Source: Spirochaetaceae bacterium
GTDB taxonomy: Bacteria > Spirochaetota > Spirochaetia > DSM-27196 > SLAA01
Assembly: GCA_007695055.1 (NCBI GenBank)
Contig: REEM01000098.1
Location: 1 to 40,402, forward strand
Direction: 5' to 3'
DNA length: 40,402 bases
Made by a program: the position numbers and the translations under genes. Shown here piece by piece: positions 16,038 to 23,818 of this stretch (the first letter of the stretch is position 1; each line of letters opens with the position of its first letter). The notes beneath the pieces were generated by a model, which did not search any database, was not told the origin of the DNA, and saw nothing but the letters and a program-made list of their open reading frames with translations.

Positions 16038-18092
16038 ATGGAAGACGAGAAAGTTATCAAGGGTTATGACCCCCTCATTATGAAGCGTCTCCTAGCCTTC
16101 CTGCGCCCCTACAAACTCATTACCGCCTTTGCACTGACTGCGCTCCTCATAGCGACTGTCGGTGAACTTTTACTGCCGGTTGTGCTGCAACAGGCCCTGG
16201 ACCACCATGTACTCAATAGACGGCGTGCCGTAGATTCCTCCCTGGAGCTCCCGGGCGATATCGACGAGCAGCAGCGAATTCTCATTGGTGATGAGTTCTT
16301 TATAACGGAAAGTGCTCTAACGACCCTTTCTCGCGCCGACCGGCGGCGCTATGAGGAGGAAGGGTTCATCCGCGACTTCCAGTACATTGTCGTTCCGCGG
16401 CCAGCTGATGTGAGTGCGGTGAGTGAGGCGGGTGCGTTGCTTGGTGAGACACATGTAGCTATTCCGTTGGAGGCTTTCTCCGGGCTCCCACTCGATATGC
16501 GGCTGGAGCTACGAAGTGAGGATGTTGCCGGACTGAGGCGCAGTGGCATCCTGTTTCTTGCAATCCTCACGGCGGTGCTGGTGTTTGGCTTTCTTCAGGT
16601 GTATACCATGGCGGTCATTGGTCAGCGAGTTATGATGGATCTGCGACTGAAACTCTTTGATCACACCATGCACCAGTCCTCGGCCTACCTCTCCCGTAAC
16701 CCGGTAGGCCGCATCGTGACGCGCCTGACCAACGACGTGGAAACCGTAAATGAGCTTTTCACCTCGGTGCTTATGGAACTGGTGAAGGACATCGCGCTCA
16801 TGCTCGGGGTCATTATTACCTTGTTTGCATTGAATCGGCAGCTCGGTCTCGTAACGCTGCTCACCCTCCCTCCGGTGGTCGTGTTAACCGAGTTCTTTCG
16901 TCACCGCGCGCGAGATGCCTTTCGGTCTGTACGCCTGCGCGTCTCGGCCATGAACACATTTCTCTCGGAACATATTTCCGGGATGTCAGTAGTCCAACTC
17001 TTTGCGCGCGAGCAAGCGGTTACCAAGACCTTTACCAAGAGCAACACCAAGCTTCTGGCCGCAAATCTTGGTGAGATGTATGTTTTTGCCACCTTTAGGC
17101 CGCTTATTGAGTTTCTTGCTGCGACATCAACCGCAGTTGTTATCTATTTTGGCGCCGCTTTTCTGCTCGACGGGGCCATTACCTTGGGAGTTCTCATTGC
17201 GTTCCTCAACCTGGTAAGACTCTTCTATCAACCAGTGAGAAATATCTCGGAGAAGTTCAATCTGCTGCAGAGTGCAATGGCCGGTGGGGAGAGGGTTTTC
17301 CACCTTCTGGACGAACGAGAACGCATCGCGGACAAACCCAGTGGCTCGGCTCGGCGCGAGTTCCGCGGAGAAATTGAGTTCCGAAATGTTGAGTTCTCAT
17401 ACATCCCCGGCGAACCGGTGCTCCGAAACCTGTCGTTTACCGTGCCAGCCGGTCAAACCGCCGCAGTAGTAGGATTTACTGGAGCGGGCAAAACCACGAT
17501 CGTAAACTTACTGACCCGTCTTTGGGATGTGGAGTCCGGTGCGATACTGGTTGACGGCCAGGATATTCGCAGCATGCCCTTAGCCGAACTACGCGGTCTG
17601 ATCCAACCGATTCAGCAGGACGTCTTCTTGTTCAACGACACCATTCAGAACAACCTGACTTTAGGCGCCCCAATCTCAGAAGAAAGGATTATGGCGGCCG
17701 CCGAGGCTGTTCAAGCCCATAGCTTTATTGAGGCACTTCCGGCCGGGTACGACACCATGCTTGCAGAGTCCGCAGTTAACATATCTACAGGTCAAAGACA
17801 GCTACTCTCATTGGCCCGCGTAGTTGCGCATGATCCAAAAATTCTCATTCTAGATGAGGCCACCGCGAATATCGACACCCAAACCGAGCAAATGATTCAG
17901 CAAGCAATGAAGACCGTGATGCAGGGTCGCACATCTATTGTCATTGCGCACAGGCTCTCTACCATTCGCAGCGCCGACACAATTCTGGTGTTGTCCGCTG
18001 GCGAGCTCTTGGAACAGGGGCGGCATGAGGAGCTCCTGGCGAAAGGTGGCCTCTACGCCTCACTGCACGACCTACAGTATCTCGACACCTGA
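16038..18092 (+). CDS. ABC exporter half-transporter, second subunit (canonical ATP site, extracytoplasmic insert)
   Basis: This 684-residue half-transporter is about 100 residues longer than its partner. The extra length is a hydrophilic insert between the first two membrane helices (about 55-170: LNRRRAVDSSLELPG to EDVAGLRRSG) that must face outside the cytoplasm. The ATPase has Walker A GFTGAGKTT, Walker B ILILDEATANID with the catalytic Glu, and H loop VIAHRLSTI. Its signature is STGQRQ instead of SGGQ. That places the degenerate signature opposite the degenerate Walker B of the first subunit, so one site is canonical and one not. The 3' end overlaps the convergent ricT by 21 bases. Confidence 0.93.
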   Translation: MEDEKVIKGYDPLIMKRLLAFLRPYKLITAFALTALLIATVGELLLPVVLQQALDHHVLNRRRAVDSSLELPGDIDEQQRILIGDEFFITESALTTLSRADRRRYEEEGFIRDFQYIVVPRPADVSAVSEAGALLGETHVAIPLEAFSGLPLDMRLELRSEDVAGLRRSGILFLAILTAVLVFGFLQVYTMAVIGQRVMMDLRLKLFDHTMHQSSAYLSRNPVGRIVTRLTNDVETVNELFTSVLMELVKDIALMLGVIITLFALNRQLGLVTLLTLPPVVVLTEFFRHRARDAFRSVRLRVSAMNTFLSEHISGMSVVQLFAREQAVTKTFTKSNTKLLAANLGEMYVFATFRPLIEFLAATSTAVVIYFGAAFLLDGAITLGVLIAFLNLVRLFYQPVRNISEKFNLLQSAMAGGERVFHLLDERERIADKPSGSARREFRGEIEFRNVEFSYIPGEPVLRNLSFTVPAGQTAAVVGFTGAGKTTIVNLLTRLWDVESGAILVDGQDIRSMPLAELRGLIQPIQQDVFLFNDTIQNNLTLGAPISEERIMAAAEAVQAHSFIEALPAGYDTMLAESAVNISTGQRQLLSLARVVAHDPKILILDEATANIDTQTEQMIQQAMKTVMQGRTSIVIAHRLSTIRSADTILVLSAGELLEQGRHEELLAKGGLYASLHDLQYLDT

Positions 18093-19019
18093 GACCGCTT
18101 CGCGGAGACTCCAACGGCTATTCTGCTTGTCGTAGAAGTAGTCGCCTTCTTTGAGGACGATACTGCGGCCCTCGCCACCGACTACACGAATTTGCCGTGT
18201 GAGTACGTTAACATCAACCACACGAAATACATCACTCTCAAAATGAACACGGTGCCCTTCATCGGGAAGCGTCTTGCGCTCAGAACGGTAAAAGTCATAC
18301 TCATACGCCAAGCAACAGAGTAGGCGGCCGCAGGGGCCTGAAATCTTCATTGAATTAAGGGAAAGGTTCTGCACCTTTGCCATCTTAATGGAAACCGGCT
18401 TGAGCTTGTCGGTCACACCATGACAGCAAAAACTGCGCCCGCACACACCCTTCCCTCCGACGACGCGCGACTCATCACGAACGCCTATTTGGCGCAACTC
18501 TATACGCATGCGGAAGCGACCAACCAGTTCCTTTACCAGGTCACGAAAGTCTACCCTTCCATCTGCGGTAAAGAAGAACACAATTTTGGGCTCATCTATG
18601 AGGTAGTGTACCGACACGAGTTTCATGTCGAGCCCGGTCGCAGTAATCTTCGCCCGAGCGACCTCGCGAGCCTCATACTCAAGTTCAAGGTTTAACTCAT
18701 ATGTCGCAAGGTCTTGGTCTCCGGCGACTCTATCAACTGCAAGCACCTCTTTCCACTGAGGTAGGCTTTCTTCGCCCACCGGGCCCAAGACAATGGCAAG
18801 ATCCGACCCGTACTTCGTGGGAACCATTACGCAGTCATTTGTACGAAGCTCAGTGTTTTCCGGAAGCCGACACAGCGCTGTTTCACTTGTGTGCAACATT
18901 CGTACTACAATATATCCGGTGGCTTCTTTGTTTTGAGCCGCCAGAGTTCGGAGTGCTTGTTCACCCATCTGAACTCGTAAATTACCCATATTCTTGATAC
19001 ATCCTTTTTCATTTCTCAT
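18072..19019 (-). CDS. ricT: RicT/YaaT-like PSP1-domain protein
   Basis: This 315-residue protein has the PSP1 domain and the two Cys clusters of the family: KGVCGRSFCCHG and SGPCGRLLCCLAYEYDFY. In Bacillus, RicT (YaaT) with RicA and RicF forms an Fe-S-containing complex that promotes mRNA maturation by RNase Y; those Cys residues are the family hallmark. The first ATG lacks a ribosome site. A second at 18989 (MGNLRVQMGEQAL) has AAAGGA about 12 bases upstream and may be the true start. It follows a YaaR-type gene by three bases, a link also seen around yaaT in Firmicutes. Confidence 0.9.
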   Translation of the reverse strand: MRNEKGCIKNMGNLRVQMGEQALRTLAAQNKEATGYIVVRMLHTSETALCRLPENTELRTNDCVMVPTKYGSDLAIVLGPVGEESLPQWKEVLAVDRVAGDQDLATYELNLELEYEAREVARAKITATGLDMKLVSVHYLIDEPKIVFFFTADGRVDFRDLVKELVGRFRMRIELRQIGVRDESRVVGGKGVCGRSFCCHGVTDKLKPVSIKMAKVQNLSLNSMKISGPCGRLLCCLAYEYDFYRSERKTLPDEGHRVHFESDVFRVVDVNVLTRQIRVVGGEGRSIVLKEGDYFYDKQNSRWSLREAVSGVEIL

Positions 19020-19022
19020 GCG

Positions 19023-19529
19023 CTACTGCAGCATATTCACCAGCAAACCTTCAATTTCCTGAACTCGGGCCAAGAGCGCCAGAGGCTCGGCCTGAGTCGC
19101 CATAAGGGCGCCAGCAAGCCTCTCCAATTTCTGGTCGACAACCGCAATCGTGGTGAAGCGCTTACGGTTCATAACATTGGCGCCACTTTCCGTTTCCTGA
19201 ACTTCGAGGCCGTCGTTGACGACAATCCGCAAGAATGAACGGACCGCATCCCGGTATCGATCTAAGTTCACCAGGGTATTCGCACGAACAAGTTCCTCAC
19301 CGAGAACGTGAATCGTGTCTAGAAGCTCCTCCGCCTCGGCACGTCCCCGTGCCGATCTCTCACTGCGAAGACCGCTTCGGGTTATCTCGTCCACAGCATC
19401 AACTGTCTCGGGGCGTAACATGTGCGAGAAACCACCCTTCTCGGATGATGAGGCTGCATCTGTCTTTTTTCGTTTTCGTCGTTCGTCGTCGCGAAGACCA
19501 AAAAACGAACCGGGCTCAATGCGATCCAC
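19023..19529 (-). CDS. YaaR family (DUF327) protein
   Basis: From the chosen GTG (GGAGG four bases upstream) the protein has 168 residues. It is helical and charged, with a conserved C-terminal part (EELLDTIHVLGEELVRANTLVNLDRYRDAVRSFLRIVVNDGLEV, then TIAVVDQKLERLAGAL) that matches the DUF327/YaaR family as I know it. A GTG at 19610 would give 195 residues but lacks a ribosome site and would overlap the bactofilin by 59 bases. YaaR has no established biochemical function. It sits between a bactofilin and ricT and is probably co-transcribed with both. Confidence 0.78.
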   Translation of the reverse strand: MDRIEPGSFFGLRDDERRKRKKTDAASSSEKGGFSHMLRPETVDAVDEITRSGLRSERSARGRAEAEELLDTIHVLGEELVRANTLVNLDRYRDAVRSFLRIVVNDGLEVQETESGANVMNRKRFTTIAVVDQKLERLAGALMATQAEPLALLARVQEIEGLLVNMLQ

Positions 19530-19551
19530 AAAGCCTCCGTTAGCCTTGAAA

Positions 19552-20058
19552 CTACCCTTGCCGACCCGAGACTGGCGTTTCTGTTTGCCCGTCTGCCGAG
19601 CTACGGCCACCCTGAGACGCTATGTCCGGTCGCCGTCGTTGCACCTCGGAGAAGAGCAGGAAAGGCCTCTTTTTCCGTACACGGCCTTGAGTCGGTGCTC
19701 GTTCACCAACACCACTAATCTCCATTACTCCATGAAGCAGCACCCCTTCCTCAGCCACAAGGCGGGGAGCGTGAATGTCTGCTAACACCAATGCCGATGA
19801 TAACACGATTACTGTCTCAGCGGCATAAATACTTCCTCGAAGTACACCGCCCACAACAACCGTTCCAGCCTCTATAGTGCAGTCCGCACGGCCGTTGCGC
19901 CCAATAATAACCTTGCCGGAGGTCTTAATGGACCCAGAGAAATCCCCGTCCACACGGAGGAGGCCGGACAGTTCAAGGTGACCTCGGAAATGAGTGCCTT
20001 CACCGACGATTGAGTTGATGTATGCATCTTCGGCACTGAGCCGGTTATCCGCCGCCAT
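19552..20058 (-). CDS. Bactofilin (second copy)
   Basis: This 168-residue protein has an N-terminal tail (MAADNRLSAEDAYINSIVGEGTHF), then the beta-helix (GHLELSGLLRVDGDFSGSIKTSGKVIIG, GTVVVGGVLRGSIYAAETVIVL) and a basic, disordered C-terminal tail after about residue 115 (RVRKKRPFLLFSEVQRRRPD). The basic tail is absent in the first copy and could bind membrane or DNA. The gene lies 65 bases downstream of a membrane M23-like gene. Bactofilins next to M23 peptidases control cell shape in Helicobacter and other bacteria, so this one probably localises that protein. It is transcribed with YaaR and RicT. Confidence 0.9.
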   Translation of the reverse strand: MAADNRLSAEDAYINSIVGEGTHFRGHLELSGLLRVDGDFSGSIKTSGKVIIGRNGRADCTIEAGTVVVGGVLRGSIYAAETVIVLSSALVLADIHAPRLVAEEGVLLHGVMEISGVGERAPTQGRVRKKRPFLLFSEVQRRRPDIASQGGRSSADGQTETPVSGRQG

Positions 20059-20123
20059 GTTATCTCCAGCTTGTTTTTGTACAACCGAAACGGAAAGCCC
20101 GTCACGGAACGCCTATGGGCGAA

Positions 20124-21170
20124 CTATCGGACACTGTCCCAGCCGCCGAAATCCCCCGCCATCTTGAGAAAACCGGCGGGATCTACTACATCGGTACCTA
20201 ACCATATCTGGAAATAGAGCCGTGGGCCGGTGGCAAGGCCGGTATTGCCCAGCGCACCCAGGCGTTCGCCTTGTATCACTTGCTGTCCTTCGGATACGGA
20301 AATACTCTGCAAATGGGCGTAGCGTGTCCTAAATCCGTACCTGTGTCGCACCCAAACATAAAGACCGTAAGTTGGGTCAAACCCTATCTCCGATACCTTA
20401 CCGTTTGCCGCAGCTACCACCGGTACACCCAAAGCATCGGCTATATCAAACCCCTTGTGAATGTACCATTGGTCGGTAATTGGGTGGATATTCGGGCCAA
20501 ACTCCATAGTAACACGCCCGCGACCACCCTTAATGGGCCAGAAATTAGGCAGGTCGGCAAGGAGATCTTTCTGCATACGCAGCACACCTGCCAAGGAATC
20601 TATAGGTTCCACCGCCGAGTCCACCATAGCCACCAAGCGGCGCACGGTCTGAAGCTCGGCTGGCTCGTTGGGATTGACCTCATCCACAATCATGTCTGCG
20701 CCTAAGTCGCCTGCAGCGGTTGGCGGGGCTTCACGACCACGACCCGGAGGCGCCATATCCAGACCGGCAAGAGTATCTTGAAGTGTCGAGTCGAATGCAC
20801 GCGCGAGTCGCATTGCATCCTCAATCTCGGTAACAACCGAACTCAGCCTCCGCTCAGTTTCGTCCAGCCCCGCTTCGCGCTCCCGTGCAGCCCTCGCGGA
20901 GCCTGAATATACAGTCGTCAAGTAGAAGAAGGTGAAGACCAAGCCGGAAAGCAGCAGCACCAGTAAGGACAGCACAACTGCATTGACCTGAACGCTCACG
21001 CCACGACGGTCGGTGTGAGGAATTAACATGATCGTAAATTTTTTGCTGGCAAGTGTCGCTAAAGAAGCCCCGATTTTGGCGAACAAGCTTCCGATCGGCC
21101 GTAAAATTGCAAGTGGAAGATCGGCGTGAGACCGTGACCTTCGTGCCTTGCCGCGTCGTGGATATCCCAT
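20124..21170 (-). CDS. Membrane-anchored M23/LytM-like protein with incomplete zinc site
   Basis: The 348 residues begin with a basic N-terminal cytoplasmic part, then one membrane helix (about 60-85), a coiled coil (95-135) and a periplasmic M23 domain (about 215-335). His238 and Asp242 (HKGFD) and His286 (YAHLQS) fit the family, but the final HxH that should follow GLATGP is Arg-Leu-Tyr (317-319). One zinc ligand and the catalytic His are thus missing, as in amidase activators of the EnvC/NlpD type. It probably regulates or scaffolds cell-wall hydrolysis. AGGA precedes the ATG by four bases. A bactofilin gene follows. Confidence 0.88.
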   Translation of the reverse strand: MGYPRRGKARRSRSHADLPLAILRPIGSLFAKIGASLATLASKKFTIMLIPHTDRRGVSVQVNAVVLSLLVLLLSGLVFTFFYLTTVYSGSARAAREREAGLDETERRLSSVVTEIEDAMRLARAFDSTLQDTLAGLDMAPPGRGREAPPTAAGDLGADMIVDEVNPNEPAELQTVRRLVAMVDSAVEPIDSLAGVLRMQKDLLADLPNFWPIKGGRGRVTMEFGPNIHPITDQWYIHKGFDIADALGVPVVAAANGKVSEIGFDPTYGLYVWVRHRYGFRTRYAHLQSISVSEGQQVIQGERLGALGNTGLATGPRLYFQIWLGTDVVDPAGFLKMAGDFGGWDSVR

Positions 21171-21189
21171 GGCTTCCTATATATGGTAC

Positions 21190-21203
21190 GCACACCCGTG
21201 TGC
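21190..21203. promoter_or_regulatory. 14-bp palindrome upstream of the M23-like gene
   Basis: GCACACCCGTGTGC is an inverted repeat of six bases around a CC centre, about 20 bases upstream of the M23-like start codon. It could be an operator. No matching copy was noticed elsewhere in the window. Confidence 0.35.
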
Positions 21204-21373
21204 ACGAGAAAAAACGTTAATGAGCTTTGATTCACAGCTGTTGTAATTCGGCAGCAAGACCCATAACAAGCACCAGATTACTGCTCAAAAAAGGTATCAT
21301 GGTGCTGCCCCTTTGTCAAACCGGGCAAGCTCGAACCAAACCGTAGAATGGTTAATGCTTTTTGAGATCCTCG

Positions 21374-21402
21374 TTGACGGTTGGAGGAGCATGAGGTATG
21401 AT
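21374..21402 (+). promoter_or_regulatory. Sigma-70 promoter for tatD
   Basis: TTGACG (21374-21379), a 17-base spacer and TATGAT (21397-21402) give five of six matches in each element. Transcription would start near 21409, about 49 bases before the tatD ATG, which has AGGTG five bases upstream. Confidence 0.65.
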
Positions 21403-21457
21403 GGGGAAGATATTTACAAGACTCTAGACTCAATCCTTCTCGTATACTAGGTGACGC

Positions 21458-22228
21458 ATGAAACTATTTGATTCTCATGCTCATATCGGCCTCATTCATG
21501 AGGACCCGATCGAGCAACTCATAATTGTGCAGGAAGCCCGACAACACAAAGTCGAAGGCCTACTCAGCATTAGCAATAACCTTCAAGACTTTTTCCAGAT
21601 TCATGCCAATCTGAAGACGGCCAGCCATGTGTACCATAGCGTCGGAGTATCACCCTCAGAGGTGACCAACCCGGGGCGTGACTGGGAGACAAAGATTGAG
21701 GAAGGCGCCGCTCTTGAAAGGGTTGTTGCTATTGGAGAAACCGGTCTCGACTACTTCAGAAAGTTTGGTGACAAGGACTCCCAGATCGAACTCTTTATTC
21801 GGCAGCTGGAAATTGCCCAGCAACTGCAGTTACCAGTGGTAATTCACAATAGAGATGCCGGTCGTGATGTACTAGAGATTCTGAGGGAACGTTTGCCAAC
21901 CCGTGGAGGTGTGCTTCATTGCTACTCCGAAGACTGGAACTACGCGCAAACGGCGTTAGAACTGAACTTGTATATCTCATTTGCTGGCAACGTCACGTAT
22001 AGAAATGCACGCAACCTCCATGACACCGCAAGGAACATGCCGCTAGAACGCATCCTTATTGAGTCGGAAAGTCCTTTCATGGTACCAGCGGCCTATAGAG
22101 GGCAACGGAACAAGCCATCTTACTTGGTCGAAACAGCCAAATTTATTGCAGATTTGCGCGGTATGCCGGTAGAGGAGTTCTGCGAGGCTGTCTACAAGAA
22201 CTCGCAAACACTCTTTGGAATAACATAA
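21458..22228 (+). CDS. TatD-family metal-dependent hydrolase
   Basis: The 256-residue TIM-barrel protein has the family motifs: DSHAHI (HxH), AIGETGLDY (Glu ligand), VIHNRDA and LHCYSED. The last conserved block, normally E-T-D-A-P, reads ESESP, so the usual Asp is Glu. TatD enzymes act as metal-dependent DNases or hydrolases of D-amino-acylated products. The Asp-to-Glu change may keep metal binding but alter specificity, so I leave the symbol blank. The gene has its own promoter and precedes purF by 117 bases. Confidence 0.88.
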   Translation: MKLFDSHAHIGLIHEDPIEQLIIVQEARQHKVEGLLSISNNLQDFFQIHANLKTASHVYHSVGVSPSEVTNPGRDWETKIEEGAALERVVAIGETGLDYFRKFGDKDSQIELFIRQLEIAQQLQLPVVIHNRDAGRDVLEILRERLPTRGGVLHCYSEDWNYAQTALELNLYISFAGNVTYRNARNLHDTARNMPLERILIESESPFMVPAAYRGQRNKPSYLVETAKFIADLRGMPVEEFCEAVYKNSQTLFGIT

Positions 22229-22308
22229 GCGCCGTTTAGCGGTACAAGTTACACCCTCAAACATTGGCGACGAATGCTACACGGTTGCCGTATGCGTAGC
22301 TTGGCTTG

Positions 22309-22338
22309 TTGACCGAACGTGAAATGAAATGGTATACA
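22309..22338 (+). promoter_or_regulatory. Promoter for the purine operon, abutting the purF start
   Basis: TTGACC (22309-22314), an 18-base spacer and TATACA (22333-22338) lie so close to the purF GTG at 22346 that transcription should begin within a base or two of the start codon. No purine riboswitch or leader is possible between them. Confidence 0.6.
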
Positions 22339-22345
22339 CAGTGGT

Positions 22346-23818
22346 GTGATCCACAACTCAGACTCGGTTAAACATTTCTGCGGAGTAGCGGGCGTATATT
22401 GTGCAAAAGAAGACGACATCCCTGCACAACTATTCTACTCGTTATTTGCATTGCAACACCGCGGGCAAGAAAGCTGCGGGATTGCGTATCGCCGAGACGG
22501 GCGAACAATCGTCTACAAAGATCTCGGGATGGTGTCTCAGGTACTCCCACACTATTTAGAGAAGCCTCGTCCGAGCACGGTAGGCATTGGGCATGTCCGC
22601 TACTCTACCCATGGTGGGAACAAACTAGAAAATGCGCAACCCATTGTAGTAGAGTGCAATAAAGGTACCATCGCTCTTGCACACAACGGAAACATCTCCA
22701 ACACAACCGCGCTAAAGCAACAACTCTTTGCCGACGGCTCAATATTCCAGAGTAGCTCCGACAGTGAGTTGATTCTTCACCTGATCTCTCGGTCTCGTGC
22801 TGGAGACTTCCATTCCGCTTTGGTGGAAACCTTGCAACGGGTTGAGGGTGCATACAGCATAACCATGATTCACGACAACCGACTTGTTGTCATTCGTGAC
22901 CCCCTGGGATTTAGACCTCTCTATCTAGGCTGGAAGGATGGCATGTACGCTGCAGTCTCCGAAACCTGTGCCCTTGATATTCTTGGCATATCTCAGTACC
23001 GAGCAGTGGAGCCCGGTGAAATTATCTCCATAGGTCCGGACGGCGTAAGCTCAGATTTTCTTCCACGACAGACTCCTCATGCCCAGTGTGTCTTTGAGCT
23101 GATCTATTTCGCTCGGCCTGACTCCGAGATCTTCAGCCATTCGGTTCATGCGGCCCGCAAACGAATGGGGAAAGCACTTGCGGCTGGCGACAAGGCCGTT
23201 GGGGACGTGGTACTGCCGGTTCCGGATAGTGGAAATTCGGCGGCACTGGGATACTCCGAGGCATCGGGTATTCCTTTTGAGCTGGGACTTACCCGCAATC
23301 ACTACGCCGGGCGTTCCTTCATTCTGCCGACGACATCGGCTCGGGAGCTTGCTGTACGCATGAAGCTCCATCCCGTGAAACACGTCATTGAAGGCCGCAG
23401 CGTTATACTCGTCGACGACTCATTGGTGCGCGGTACCACCGCTCGAAGCCTGGTGCGACTAGTACGTGAGGCTGGTGCCCGTGAGGTTCACTTGCGCTTG
23501 TGCTCACCGGAAATCCGTTGGCCCTGTTTTTTCGGGATTGATATCCCCACACGCGGCGAACTGATTTCTAACCACCTTACGAACGAGCAGATTGCCGAGT
23601 ATATCGACGCAGACTCGGTTCGCTTCCTGTCCATAGAAAGCCTGCGCGGTTGCCTTGAGAATCACAAGGACTTCTGCTACGCCTGTTTCAGCGGCTCCTA
23701 TCCGGTCAAGGTTCCGCTCGGGGCAGATGCGGTACTGGCGCCCGCGACCCATCCCAACGCTGGAAAGCCAGAAAAGCCAGGTAGCGACGGCACGCATGTC
23801 CCGGGAGAAGCGCCATGA
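22346..23818 (+). CDS. purF: Amidophosphoribosyltransferase, Fe-S type
   Basis: This 490-residue enzyme catalyses the first committed step of purine synthesis: PRPP plus glutamine to phosphoribosylamine. Eleven residues precede the catalytic Cys (CGVAGVY), the same propeptide length as the Bacillus enzyme. Cysteines at QCVFEL, WPCFFGID and FCYACF match the four 4Fe-4S ligands of that class. The PRPP loop is VILVDDSLVRGTTARSL. The start must be this GTG, because no other start codon lies in frame before the Cys. There is no ribosome site. The last bases overlap the purM ATG. Confidence 0.95.
   Translation: MIHNSDSVKHFCGVAGVYCAKEDDIPAQLFYSLFALQHRGQESCGIAYRRDGRTIVYKDLGMVSQVLPHYLEKPRPSTVGIGHVRYSTHGGNKLENAQPIVVECNKGTIALAHNGNISNTTALKQQLFADGSIFQSSSDSELILHLISRSRAGDFHSALVETLQRVEGAYSITMIHDNRLVVIRDPLGFRPLYLGWKDGMYAAVSETCALDILGISQYRAVEPGEIISIGPDGVSSDFLPRQTPHAQCVFELIYFARPDSEIFSHSVHAARKRMGKALAAGDKAVGDVVLPVPDSGNSAALGYSEASGIPFELGLTRNHYAGRSFILPTTSARELAVRMKLHPVKHVIEGRSVILVDDSLVRGTTARSLVRLVREAGAREVHLRLCSPEIRWPCFFGIDIPTRGELISNHLTNEQIAEYIDADSVRFLSIESLRGCLENHKDFCYACFSGSYPVKVPLGADAVLAPATHPNAGKPEKPGSDGTHVPGEAP

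Noticed and set aside
19530-19610. Upstream GTG start for the YaaR-type gene
   Set aside because: No ribosome site, and it would overlap the bactofilin by 59 bases, while the GTG at 19529 has GGAGG in front.
22229-22345. Purine riboswitch upstream of purF
   Set aside because: The promoter lies directly before the start codon, leaving no room for a transcribed aptamer, and no purine-aptamer core was seen.
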